From positions 62,001 to 126,000 of the forward strand of contig NZ_RQVD01000002.1 in the NCBI RefSeq assembly GCF_003992055.1: 64,000 bases of DNA, written 5' to 3'. Shown in pieces: positions 7,887-15,512 of this stretch (positions are counted from its first letter, which is position 1; every line of letters begins with the position of its first letter). The notes below the pieces were generated by a model. It made no database searches, was not told the origin of the DNA, and saw nothing but the letters and a program-made list of their open reading frames with translations. The translations under genes and the position numbers were made by a program. The DNA is from Veillonella sp. CHU740 (lineage in GTDB: Bacteria > Bacillota > Negativicutes > Veillonellales > Veillonellaceae).

Positions 7887-9620
7887 CTATGCATTCCATA
7901 AAGAATAGAATAATCCTTTATTCTCTAATACTTCCTCTAATGTACCAGATTCTACAATGGCCCCCTCTGAGATGACAATAATTTTAGTAGCATCTCGCAA
8001 TGTAGATAAGCGATGAGCTATGGCAATCATAGTTTTTTCACCTTTAATATTTCCAATAGATTGCTGCAATAATTCTTCTGTATGGCTGTCTATATTTGAA
8101 GTAGCTTCATCAAATACTAGCAACGACTTATTTTGTACTAGTGTTCTAGCCAACGATAACAATTGCCGTTGTCCTTGTGAAAGTAAAGATCCTAGATACC
8201 CTACTGGCGTTTCGTATCCTGCTTCTAAACGTTGTACGGATGCATGTAAATATGCTTTTTCGGCAGCTGCTTGCACCATCTCCAAAGAAACTGCGTCATC
8301 AAACAAGGAAATGTTATCTTTTATGGACCCTTTAAATAAATGTGAGTCTTGAAATACATATCCAATGGACTGCCGAATCACCCTTAGATCCATGTCCTGT
8401 ACATCTTTTCCATTGATACGAATTGTCCCCTTGGTGGGTGTTTCAAACCCTAATAACAATTGCATCATCGTAGATTTACCACCACCTGACGGACCGGCAA
8501 TACCTAAAAACTCACCTTCTTGCAGTGACCAAGTGATATCTCTTAGCACATAGTTATCCGATCCATCATAGGAAAAATACACATGGTCAAACTCGATAGA
8601 TCGTATGGTATCAAATTCAGCTGGAATAGAAATTGTCGCTTCAACACTATCCTTACCTTCTTCTAACATCGGAATAATACGTTCAGCTCCTGCTAAGGCT
8701 GATTGTAAATTACCATATTTTTCTGCAATCTCTTTAATAGGTTCAAAAATACGATTGATATATTGTAGAAAAGCAAATACTGTACCTGCTTCCGTAATAG
8801 AATCAAAGTACCCCGTCACTGTAAATATAGCAATCAGAGCAACAAAAAATAATCCATCCACAATCGGTCTAAAAATAGCAAATGTTTTGACTTCAAATAG
8901 ACCGGCCTGCAAAAACTCACGGCTCACACGATCATAACTTTTTTCCATGATGACTTCTCCCACATAGGTTTTTATCATCAAAATGGCATTCAACATTTCC
9001 TGAACCGATGTATTAGATGCAGCTACTTTGCTACGTACGCCGCGAAATGCTTTTCTAGCGTATTTGCGATATACAAATATAATCCCCGTAAATACTGGCA
9101 TCAACAATAGTATAATCGAAGCTAATGTTGTATCGATCCAAAACATAAACACTAATATGCCTATGATCTGAAAAATACTACTACTAATTTTAACTAATAC
9201 TTCAGTATATAATGTGCGTATAGACTCTGTATCATTCGTGACACGAGTGACAAGATTTCCTACAGGATAGGAAGAAAATTCTCTAGGTCCCATGGCCAGT
9301 ATATTAGAAAAAATTTTATTTCGAATATCATAAATGATTCGTTGCCCAAAACTTTGTAATGCATAGTTTTCTATACCTAAAGCAACCATACCAAATAGGA
9401 TGACACCAATGTATATGACAGCATAGTTCGTGATGAGCCCCATATCTTTAGTAGCTATACCTACATCTATAAATTCTTTCATAATAACAGGACGAACAAG
9501 CTGTACTCCTAATACAAGAATTAGCATACAAACGCCAAGACACATATATCCAATATAGGGTTTCATAAACGTACTAAGATGTAGCAGCACATGATAATCA
9601 GTTTTCTTCTTACTCTTCAT
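7887..9620 (-). CDS. ABC exporter half-transporter, subunit with canonical ATPase residues
   Basis: This is a 577-residue type-I ABC exporter half. The membrane domain with six predicted spans fills about 1-320, and the nucleotide-binding domain 340-577. Walker A is GPSGGGKST at 376-384, the Q-loop is GYVFQD, the signature is LSQGQRQ at 480-486 (glutamine in place of the first glycine), Walker B ends in DE with the catalytic E505, and the switch histidine is H536. The upstream gene encodes the partner; they overlap by 11 bp. Such pairs (LmrCD, BmrCD, TM287/288 types) pump drugs or lipids. GAGGAGAAGGTC precedes the ATG. The substrate cannot be inferred. Confidence 0.92.
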   Translation of the reverse strand: MKSKKKTDYHVLLHLSTFMKPYIGYMCLGVCMLILVLGVQLVRPVIMKEFIDVGIATKDMGLITNYAVIYIGVILFGMVALGIENYALQSFGQRIIYDIRNKIFSNILAMGPREFSSYPVGNLVTRVTNDTESIRTLYTEVLVKISSSIFQIIGILVFMFWIDTTLASIILLLMPVFTGIIFVYRKYARKAFRGVRSKVAASNTSVQEMLNAILMIKTYVGEVIMEKSYDRVSREFLQAGLFEVKTFAIFRPIVDGLFFVALIAIFTVTGYFDSITEAGTVFAFLQYINRIFEPIKEIAEKYGNLQSALAGAERIIPMLEEGKDSVEATISIPAEFDTIRSIEFDHVYFSYDGSDNYVLRDITWSLQEGEFLGIAGPSGGGKSTMMQLLLGFETPTKGTIRINGKDVQDMDLRVIRQSIGYVFQDSHLFKGSIKDNISLFDDAVSLEMVQAAAEKAYLHASVQRLEAGYETPVGYLGSLLSQGQRQLLSLARTLVQNKSLLVFDEATSNIDSHTEELLQQSIGNIKGEKTMIAIAHRLSTLRDATKIIVISEGAIVESGTLEEVLENKGLFYSLWNA

Positions 9621-11346
9621 GACCTTCTCCTCGTCGTTGTAGCATCGCTAATTGATGATACATACCCTCTTTAGCTATTAATTCATCATGTGTGCCTGAC
9701 TCTATAATATGCCCTTCATGGAACACATAAATACAATCTGCTTCTCTCAATGCTTCCAACCGCTGTGAAATACAAAGAATAGTTTGATCCGTATGTGTAC
9801 GCAATGTTTCTAAAATATGTGAAAGACTATGCGCATCTAAAGCAGAAAATGCATCATCTAATAACATATAAGGAGCTTCTTTATAAAAGGCTCTTGCTAA
9901 AGAAATGCGTTGGCGCTGTCCACCGGATACATCACTTCCACCTTCTCCTAGACTATCATGTTTACGTGTCCCTTCAATGCGCTCTTCTAAATCTCTGAAT
10001 AAACCAGCTCGTTCTGCGGCCGCTTCAATAGAGAGAGTATGCCTATTTTCATCACTATAGCCAAACTGAATATTGTCGCGTATGCTTACACTTAACAAAG
10101 ATGGCGTAGCCGGTGCATAGGCAATACTGCGCCGCAACGTACTTACAGGAATCTCTTGAATATCCGTATCTCCAAAATATATACAACCTTTTGGTGCATG
10201 TTGAATATCTAGCAAGAGTTTGAACAACGTAGATTTGCCTGATCCAGGACCACCGACAATGCCAATAAAAGAGCCCTTAGGAATATGCATAGTAACATCT
10301 TTCAAAATAGGTTCTTTGCTAGATGGATACGTAAAATCTAAGTGTTTGATAGTAATATCTTCCAATGCCAAGGTTTGGACATCTGTTTGTATTTCTTCCT
10401 GAGGAAGATCAAAAAAGTCCACCATCCGTTCCAAGGAAGCCATCCCTTTTTGTAACACAGCCGTCAAGGATCCAATCGCCATAATCGGTCCTATCACCAG
10501 CATGACATACCCATTTAATGCAACAAATTCACCAACTGTCAGATTACCTTGAATAATAGCTTGCCCACACACATACATATTCAAGGCATAACAAACAAAT
10601 GGTGCCATATAAGTTAAAGGAGTTAACAAAGAATCTATCTTTACCACTTCCAAATTGTTATTATAATTTATTTCATTCACAGCAGTGAATCGTTTCCAAC
10701 TTCTGTACTCCTTATTGAAAGCTTGAATAACAGCCATTCCTAAGAACAGCTCTTGTGCATATTCTGTAACATCACTATAGGAAGATTGTGCTTCTTTTTG
10801 ACATCTACGTAATCGTTTAGATAATTGCAACATACCAGCTACAATGAACGGCATAGGCAAAATCGTTACCACAGCTAGCCATAAAGACATTTTTTGTACT
10901 AATATACAAAATGCAATGACCCCAAAAAAGATAGCATCTACAAATAACATCACCCCTAGGCCAAGAGAAACCCGTAAAGACGTAACGTCATTTGTCATTA
11001 ATGCCATTACTTTTCCTGGTCCATGCTCATCGTAATAGGAAGTTGGAATACGTAATGCATGGTGAAATAATTCTCTTCGTAGATAAAACTCAAAATTTCG
11101 AATAGATCCCAACAGCATATGTCTTGAAATATATTTTAGAAATGTGACAACAAGTCCTAGGGCAATGAATAATCCTACATAGTTCCAGATTCCATCTTTA
11201 CCCACATATAATGTATTGATAGCTTCCCCCATCCAAGTAGGAACTAATAGGAATAGTCCGTTTATGATTAATAATAAAATAATACCCACGATATATTTGT
11301 ACGAATGTTCTTTGAAAAAGTGGCGAAACAAATGAATACCCTTCAT
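9610..11346 (-). CDS. ABC exporter half-transporter, subunit with degenerate ATPase residues
   Basis: This is the 578-residue partner of the half-transporter at 7887-9620. The membrane domain spans about 1-310. The nucleotide-binding domain has Walker A GGPGSGKST at 365-373 and a canonical signature, VSGGQRQ, at 473-479. The catalytic carboxylate position is aspartate (LLDDAFSALD, D498 in place of Glu), the switch histidine is glutamine (CISQRLEA, Q528), and the Q-loop glutamine is alanine (YAPATPS). This is the pattern of heterodimeric exporters with one non-hydrolysing site. GAGGTAGTT precedes the ATG at 11346. It is the first gene of the pair, divergent from tpx. Confidence 0.92.
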   Translation of the reverse strand: MKGIHLFRHFFKEHSYKYIVGIILLLIINGLFLLVPTWMGEAINTLYVGKDGIWNYVGLFIALGLVVTFLKYISRHMLLGSIRNFEFYLRRELFHHALRIPTSYYDEHGPGKVMALMTNDVTSLRVSLGLGVMLFVDAIFFGVIAFCILVQKMSLWLAVVTILPMPFIVAGMLQLSKRLRRCQKEAQSSYSDVTEYAQELFLGMAVIQAFNKEYRSWKRFTAVNEINYNNNLEVVKIDSLLTPLTYMAPFVCYALNMYVCGQAIIQGNLTVGEFVALNGYVMLVIGPIMAIGSLTAVLQKGMASLERMVDFFDLPQEEIQTDVQTLALEDITIKHLDFTYPSSKEPILKDVTMHIPKGSFIGIVGGPGSGKSTLFKLLLDIQHAPKGCIYFGDTDIQEIPVSTLRRSIAYAPATPSLLSVSIRDNIQFGYSDENRHTLSIEAAAERAGLFRDLEERIEGTRKHDSLGEGGSDVSGGQRQRISLARAFYKEAPYMLLDDAFSALDAHSLSHILETLRTHTDQTILCISQRLEALREADCIYVFHEGHIIESGTHDELIAKEGMYHQLAMLQRRGEGHEE

Positions 11347-11391
11347 AACTACCTCGCTTATATTAATTTCGATTTTTTTCGATAAAGTTTA

Positions 11392-11425
11392 TTTACTAAC
11401 TTAATTGTACCATGATATAATATCA
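11392..11425 (+). promoter_or_regulatory. tpx promoter with overlapping palindrome
   Basis: TTTACT at 11392-11397 (or TTACTA at 11393-11398, spacing 17) and TATAAT at 11416-11421 form a good promoter before tpx. The -10 sits within a perfect 6-1-6 palindrome, TGATATAATATCA, at 11413-11425. PerR and Fur-family operators have this kind of layout, but the identity of any binding protein is inference. Confidence 0.65.
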
Positions 11426-11468
11426 ATATACAAAATATATTATTCCGTAATTAAAGGAGGAACATATA

Positions 11469-11984
11469 ATGGAAAAACGTACAGGTGTAGTAACATTTGC
11501 AGGTAACCCAATCGCTTTATTGGGTAAAGAAGTTAAAGTAGGTGACAAAGCTCCGGCTTTCACATTATTAGACAATGGATTAGGCGAAAAAACATTAGCT
11601 GACTATGCAGGTAAAGTAAAAGTTATCTCTGTAGTACCATCTTTGGATACTGGTGTATGTGATGCACAAACTCGTTGGTTCAATCAAAACGTTTCCAAAT
11701 TAGGTGAAAACGTAGTTGTATTAACTGTATCTGTAGACTTACCATTCGCTCAAAAACGTTGGTGCGGTGCTGCTGGTATCAATCAAGTAGAAACATTATC
11801 CGATCACCGCGATCTTTCTTTTGGTGAAAACTATGGCTTCATTCTTGAAGGGTTACGCTTATTATCTCGTGGTATCGTTGTTATCGACAAAGACGATGTA
11901 GTTCGCTATGTAGAATACGTACCAGAAGTAACATCTGCTGTTAACTTTGATGCAGCAGAAGCAGCAACAAAAGAATTAGTGTAA
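11469..11984 (+). CDS. tpx: Thiol peroxidase Tpx (2-Cys peroxiredoxin)
   Basis: Tpx reduces hydrogen peroxide and alkyl hydroperoxides with thioredoxin as donor. The 171-residue protein carries the peroxidatic cysteine C64 in [17 protein letters not shown] and the resolving cysteine C99 in [10 protein letters not shown], as in bacterial Tpx. AAAGGAGGAACATATA precedes the ATG. Codons look strongly biased, which suggests high expression. The gene has its own promoter with an overlapping palindrome and ends at the terminator at 12005-12038. A peroxidase in an anaerobe is expected for oxygen defence. The neighbours (divergent ABC exporter, psiE) give no further hint. Confidence 0.96.
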   Translation: MEKRTGVVTFAGNPIALLGKEVKVGDKAPAFTLLDNGLGEKTLADYAGKVKVISVVPSLDTGVCDAQTRWFNQNVSKLGENVVVLTVSVDLPFAQKRWCGAAGINQVETLSDHRDLSFGENYGFILEGLRLLSRGIVVIDKDDVVRYVEYVPEVTSAVNFDAAEAATKELV

Positions 11985-12004
11985 TCGTTACGTACTAACT
12001 ATAT

Positions 12005-12038
12005 AAGGGTGCAGTGATTCGTCACTCCACCCTTTTTT
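12005..12038 (+). terminator. Intrinsic terminator of tpx
   Basis: AAGGGTG and AGTGA pair with TCACT and CACCCTT around a TTCG loop, followed by six T residues. Confidence 0.9.
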
Positions 12039-12053
12039 ATTGGAAAGGTCCCT

Positions 12054-12473
12054 ATGAATCATATTCTACAAAACATATCCACATTTTTTCAGTGGGCTCT
12101 GAATGGTACATTATTTGCTATCGGTATTGTATTAACTGTAGCTGTCCTTAATACAGCCTATTATATAGTTACATTAATACCAGGTTTGTTTACAACAGAT
12201 ATAGCTTACACCACTTTTATGGAAGAAATTATTAACTTCTTTTTATTCTTTGAATTTTTATCTCTAGTGGTTAAATATTTTAAAAATAATTTCCACTTTC
12301 CTCTGAGATACTTTATTTACATTGGAATAACTGCTATTATACGATTGATCATTGTGTCCCATGAATCATCGATGGACCTATTCCTATGGTCATCTTCCAT
12401 TTTAGCTTTAGTCATCAGTTTAGTCTTAGTGGTTCGATATGGTAAAGAACCTAATAGTAGTGAACGCTTATAA
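12054..12473 (+). CDS. psiE: PsiE-family membrane protein
   Basis: This is a 139-residue membrane protein with four predicted spans (about 15-45, 57-75, 83-102 and 110-128). The central stretch from [15 protein letters not shown] to [19 protein letters not shown] is characteristic of the PsiE family, named after a phosphate-starvation-induced gene of Escherichia coli whose biochemical role is unknown. The ribosome site GGAAAGG lies 6 bases before the ATG. The gene starts 16 bp after the tpx terminator and ends before the terminator at 12556-12596, so it may depend on readthrough or on a weak promoter. No phosphate-responsive site was recognised. Confidence 0.88.
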   Translation: MNHILQNISTFFQWALNGTLFAIGIVLTVAVLNTAYYIVTLIPGLFTTDIAYTTFMEEIINFFLFFEFLSLVVKYFKNNFHFPLRYFIYIGITAIIRLIIVSHESSMDLFLWSSSILALVISLVLVVRYGKEPNSSERL

Positions 12474-12555
12474 ACTCTTAATCTATCCTATGCAAACTAG
12501 AATTTTATATATCTATCAAATATTTATTTCTTTAGCAATCTATGATCCATGCATT

Positions 12556-12596
12556 AAAAAAGGACTGTTCACGATTTCGTGTTCAGTCCTTTTTCA
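12556..12596. terminator. Terminator, psiE side, usable in both directions
   Basis: AAAAAGGACTG...CAGTCCTTTTT forms a strong stem with an inner CACGA/TCGTG extension. T-runs on both strands suit both psiE and the convergent glutamine synthetase gene. Confidence 0.85.
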
Positions 12597-12615
12597 TAGA
12601 CAAGTGTAAATGAGT

Positions 12616-12658
12616 CTAGATTTACGCAACTCTTCTTTTACAGAGTTGCCCCATCTAG
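12616..12658. other. Long imperfect hairpin without T-run
   Basis: CTAGAT (12616-12621) pairs with ATCTAG (12653-12658), and inside it GCAACTC pairs with GAGTTGC. It lies in the 3' region of the glutamine synthetase transcript, between its stop and the shared terminator. No run of T follows, so it is not a standard terminator. It could stabilise the transcript end or be part of a small RNA. The rest of 12474-12720 shows nothing else. Confidence 0.5.
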
Positions 12659-12720
12659 GTAACTCCAAAACAATTGTGTTACGTATAATATGCTATTGGA
12701 TAATACTTTATAGATATTTA

Positions 12721-14616
12721 TTATAGAATATTGCGAGTATATTCTGCATATAACGCTTCTAATTCAAGCACTTTTTCATTCATTTCTACTTGTAATGTAG
12801 ATGCTGTATCATAGTCACCTTTCGCCAATGCACCAGTGATACGTGTGAATAAAGATTTGCTGTCTATACTATCTTTTGCTAGGTATAAGCGCAAGGTATT
12901 CACTTTGTTCCAGTTTGCACTATCAAAACCATCTGCTTCATCATGGATAGCTTGTAAGGAACGCACTAATTGAATATTAGCAGGTACAATACGATTTGCT
13001 AATTCTAGTTTCCAACGATTTAATACACCAGCCATAAAAGAGTCCATCAAGTCTTTATCAAATGCTCCCCCTAATGTTAAGGAAGCCACTTTTTCTGGAT
13101 GATTCGTGTATCCTTTAATATTTTCCCAAACAGTAGCTGGTGCTTTACCAAACTTACGATCTCGTTCTTCTGCCGTAAAGTCATCAAACACGTCAACTTC
13201 AGAGCGATATTCACGAGATGCTTCTAGGTAATCAGCAGTTTCTCCTTCTTTTTTAGATAATTCTGCTAAAATTTCTTCAGGAGCTTTACCAGATGTGATA
13301 ACATACTTCATACCATCGAACGCAGATAAGTAAATCAATGCTAATGCAGTATAAGTATTCGTATATGGGTTTGGAGAACGCAATTCAAAACGAGTTGCCA
13401 TCGGTGTATCCACATCGCGAATTAAGCCACAAAGAATCGTACGGTTACGGCTTGGCAATGCAGGATCTGTACCCAAGGATGTAACGATACATACAGGTGC
13501 TTCAAATCCTGGTTTTAAGCGATTCAAGGAATCTGTTGTGGAGGAAATGAACGGATTGATTGCTTCATAATGTTTAAGAAGACCCATAATCGCACCATAT
13601 GCTAATGGACTGGCATGTTCTTTGCGCAAATCAGCTGGAGAGAACAAATTATATACTTTTCCGTTTTTCATTTTAACCATTACACCGAAATGTGTATGTT
13701 CTCCAGAACCGGCTACACCGATAATTGGTTTCGCATTGAATGTTACATCTAAACCATTTTCACGGAATACTTCACGAACGATGATACGAGCTTGTAGTTC
13801 ATTATCTGCCGTTTGTAATGGATTATTTGTGTATTTCCAGTCAATTTCTAATTGTTCTAATACCCAATCCACATTACCTTCATCGTCAAGTTTTGCTTTG
13901 ACACCGCCTACTTCTTTATGTCCCATTTCTGCATGTAAGCCATATTTATCCAATAAGGACACTGCTTGTTCTAATGCAGTACGAACAGAACCATGTGTAC
14001 GTTGCCAATATTGTTCTTGTAATTTTTGCGATACAGATAAGGCTTTCGCATCTACGTTTTTAGACGGAGTTTTTACCCAGAACTCTAATTCTGTAGCAGA
14101 TGTAAAAATCACATCAGCAATTTCATTAGCATCGATGAATTCCATACCTTTTACTTGATTAGCTTGTAATAGTTTCATCAATTCATCTTTAACATATTCA
14201 CAACTGCGTTTTAAAATAGAGCGAGAGTCTACATAGCGATCACAATGTTTTAAGAAAGCTGGAATACGAAGTGTACCTGTCGGTTTACCAGTCTCTTCAT
14301 CAATATGTTCATAGTTATAATCTACAAACCAGTTAACACTTGGATCGCCCCACATATCTACACGGGCATTATTTAATGTGGCAATATTTGTCAACACAAC
14401 GGAAGAACCATCTGTTTGTACCGCACGACCTTCAAAGAAAGATTCATAATCGTCAAAGAATTGCTCCATTGGAATTTTTTCATCTGTATCATTACCAGCA
14501 AGGTCAACCCCTACTAAAGACACAAAACGAATTTCTGGATGTTGTTCTAATAAGGCAAGAACTCCTTCTTTACCATATTGACCTGCTGGAATGTAATATA
14601 ATAATTCTTTGCTCAT
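12721..14616 (-). CDS. Glutamine synthetase, large (~630-residue) type
   Basis: Glutamine synthetase makes glutamine from glutamate, ammonia and ATP. Family motifs appear in order: TELEFW (glutamate site), MGHKEVGGVKAK (in place of the usual EVAGGQ), GSGEHTHFG (in place of GSGMH), NRLKPGFEAPV, SRNRTI and RFELRSPNPYTN. At 631 residues it is much longer than the 440-470 of type I, and a helical C-terminal region of about 120 residues follows the core; similar long forms occur in Clostridia and Negativicutes. The ATG at 14614-14616 was chosen over an upstream frame because GAGGAGGTTTATC precedes it. It has its own promoter inside the end of yqeY and a terminator-like hairpin in the leader, pointing to attenuation. 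No ammonium transporter or PII gene is adjacent. Confidence 0.9.
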   Translation of the reverse strand: MSKELLYYIPAGQYGKEGVLALLEQHPEIRFVSLVGVDLAGNDTDEKIPMEQFFDDYESFFEGRAVQTDGSSVVLTNIATLNNARVDMWGDPSVNWFVDYNYEHIDEETGKPTGTLRIPAFLKHCDRYVDSRSILKRSCEYVKDELMKLLQANQVKGMEFIDANEIADVIFTSATELEFWVKTPSKNVDAKALSVSQKLQEQYWQRTHGSVRTALEQAVSLLDKYGLHAEMGHKEVGGVKAKLDDEGNVDWVLEQLEIDWKYTNNPLQTADNELQARIIVREVFRENGLDVTFNAKPIIGVAGSGEHTHFGVMVKMKNGKVYNLFSPADLRKEHASPLAYGAIMGLLKHYEAINPFISSTTDSLNRLKPGFEAPVCIVTSLGTDPALPSRNRTILCGLIRDVDTPMATRFELRSPNPYTNTYTALALIYLSAFDGMKYVITSGKAPEEILAELSKKEGETADYLEASREYRSEVDVFDDFTAEERDRKFGKAPATVWENIKGYTNHPEKVASLTLGGAFDKDLMDSFMAGVLNRWKLELANRIVPANIQLVRSLQAIHDEADGFDSANWNKVNTLRLYLAKDSIDSKSLFTRITGALAKGDYDTASTLQVEMNEKVLELEALYAEYTRNIL

Positions 14617-14638
14617 GATAAACCTCCTCATAATAAAC

Positions 14639-14672
14639 AAAAAGACTCCAAGAAACAATGTTTCTTAGAGTC
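14639..14672 (-). terminator. Terminator-like hairpin in the glutamine synthetase leader
   Basis: On the minus strand GACTCtAAGAAACA pairs with TGTTTCTTgGAGTC and is followed by TTTTT, only about 20 bases before the gene's ribosome site. Because a promoter lies upstream at 14703-14731, this is either the end of the yqeY transcript or an attenuator of glutamine synthetase, or both. Confidence 0.75.
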
Positions 14673-14702
14673 CTCATTGACTTAATATTATATTATGCGA
14701 TT

Positions 14703-14731
14703 ATAGTAACATAATCAAATAAGTCTGTCAA
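14703..14731 (-). promoter_or_regulatory. Promoter of glutamine synthetase
   Basis: TTGACA (14726-14731 on the complement) and TACTAT (14703-14708) are 17 bases apart. The -35 overlaps the yqeY stop region and a perfect 18-bp palindrome, GTCAACTAATTAGTTGAC, at 14727-14744, a possible operator. Confidence 0.7.
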
Positions 14732-14735
14732 CTAA

Positions 14736-15188
14736 TTAGTTGACTTTTGCAAGTTCTTCTTTGACAATCGCATTGACTAACTTGCCATCTGCACAACCCT
14801 TAGTCTTTGGCATTACCAATGGCATAAGGTCACCCATCTTAATTGGCGCAGTTAGGGTGGAAATCGCTTCTACCACAATATGACGAATTTCTTCTTCACT
14901 TAATTGGGCAGGCAAATATTTTGCTAATACTTCCATCTCAGCTTTTACTTGAGCAATTAAGTCATCACGATGACCCTTCTCAAATTCAGCTAAAGAATCT
15001 TGACGAATTTTCATTTCTTTCGCTAAGATAGCGATAATATCTGAATCTTCTAATTCAATTTTCTTATCGATTTCTGCATTTTTTATGGCGCTATTTACCA
15101 TGCGAATGACTGAAAGAGCTACTTTACCAGCTTCGCGAGCTTTCATAGCTTCTTTCATATCTGTTTTAAGCTGATCTTTTAAGGACAT
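14736..15188 (-). CDS. yqeY: GatB/YqeY domain protein
   Basis: This 150-residue protein of the YqeY family resembles the C-terminal tRNA-binding domain of GatB, the amidotransferase subunit. Stand-alone YqeY is common in Firmicutes and its exact role is not settled. Typical segments are the start MSLKDQLKTDMKEAMKAR, VIRMVNSAIKNAEID at about 27-41, EMEVLAKYLPAQLSEEEI at 84-101 and the C-terminal GxxMPxVMPKTKGCADGKLVN motif. TGGAGGTACAGC precedes the ATG. It lies 20 bp downstream of rpsU in the same orientation, a conserved rpsU-yqeY pair, and both are driven by the promoter at 15452-15480. Confidence 0.93.
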   Translation of the reverse strand: MSLKDQLKTDMKEAMKAREAGKVALSVIRMVNSAIKNAEIDKKIELEDSDIIAILAKEMKIRQDSLAEFEKGHRDDLIAQVKAEMEVLAKYLPAQLSEEEIRHIVVEAISTLTAPIKMGDLMPLVMPKTKGCADGKLVNAIVKEELAKVN

Positions 15189-15208
15189 GCTGTACCTCCA
15201 AGATTGAC

Positions 15209-15388
15209 TTACGCTTTGAATTTGCGTTTTCTTGCTGCTTCAGATTTTTTCTTTCTTTTTACGCTTGGTTTTTCGTAATGTTCGCGTTTGCGTACTTCAG
15301 ATAAAACACCTGCTTTTTGGCAGGAGCGTTTAAAACGACGAAGTGCACTTTCAAGCGATTCATTTTTACCGACTTTAATTTCTGACAT
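15209..15388 (-). CDS. rpsU: 30S ribosomal protein S21
   Basis: This short gene encodes 59 residues. The protein starts [20 protein letters not shown], carries the conserved [20 protein letters not shown] region at 23-42 and ends in a run of lysines and arginines, as S21 does. It binds the 30S subunit near the 3' end of 16S rRNA and helps initiation. The ATG at 15386-15388 follows a GGAGGGGGGGATATAG stretch. It is the first gene of the rpsU-yqeY unit, directly behind a near-perfect promoter. Confidence 0.96.
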   Translation of the reverse strand: MSEIKVGKNESLESALRRFKRSCQKAGVLSEVRKREHYEKPSVKRKKKSEAARKRKFKA

Positions 15389-15451
15389 CTATATCCCCCC
15401 CTCCAAAACGTATAATGGAAGTGCAGGTAATTCTTATACGCACATACAGAT

Positions 15452-15480
15452 ATTATAAGCAGTAGACCTTCATTTGTCAA
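15452..15480 (-). promoter_or_regulatory. Strong promoter of rpsU-yqeY
   Basis: On the minus strand a perfect TTGACA (15475-15480) and a perfect TATAAT (15452-15457) are spaced by 17 bases, 64 bp upstream of rpsU. Confidence 0.88.
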
Positions 15481-15512
15481 GCCTACTCCCCTATAGTTTC
15501 TAGGAATTCATC

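Noticed and set aside
13622-14158. Plus-strand open frame of 178 codons opposite glutamine synthetase
   Set aside because: It is a mirror of a strongly conserved gene. The translated sequence is Ser/Cys/Thr-rich without domains, and there is no ribosome site.
15259-15480. Minus-strand open frame of 73 codons over rpsU
   Set aside because: The overlapping 59-codon frame is S21 with the proper ribosome site; the longer frame also reads across the promoter.
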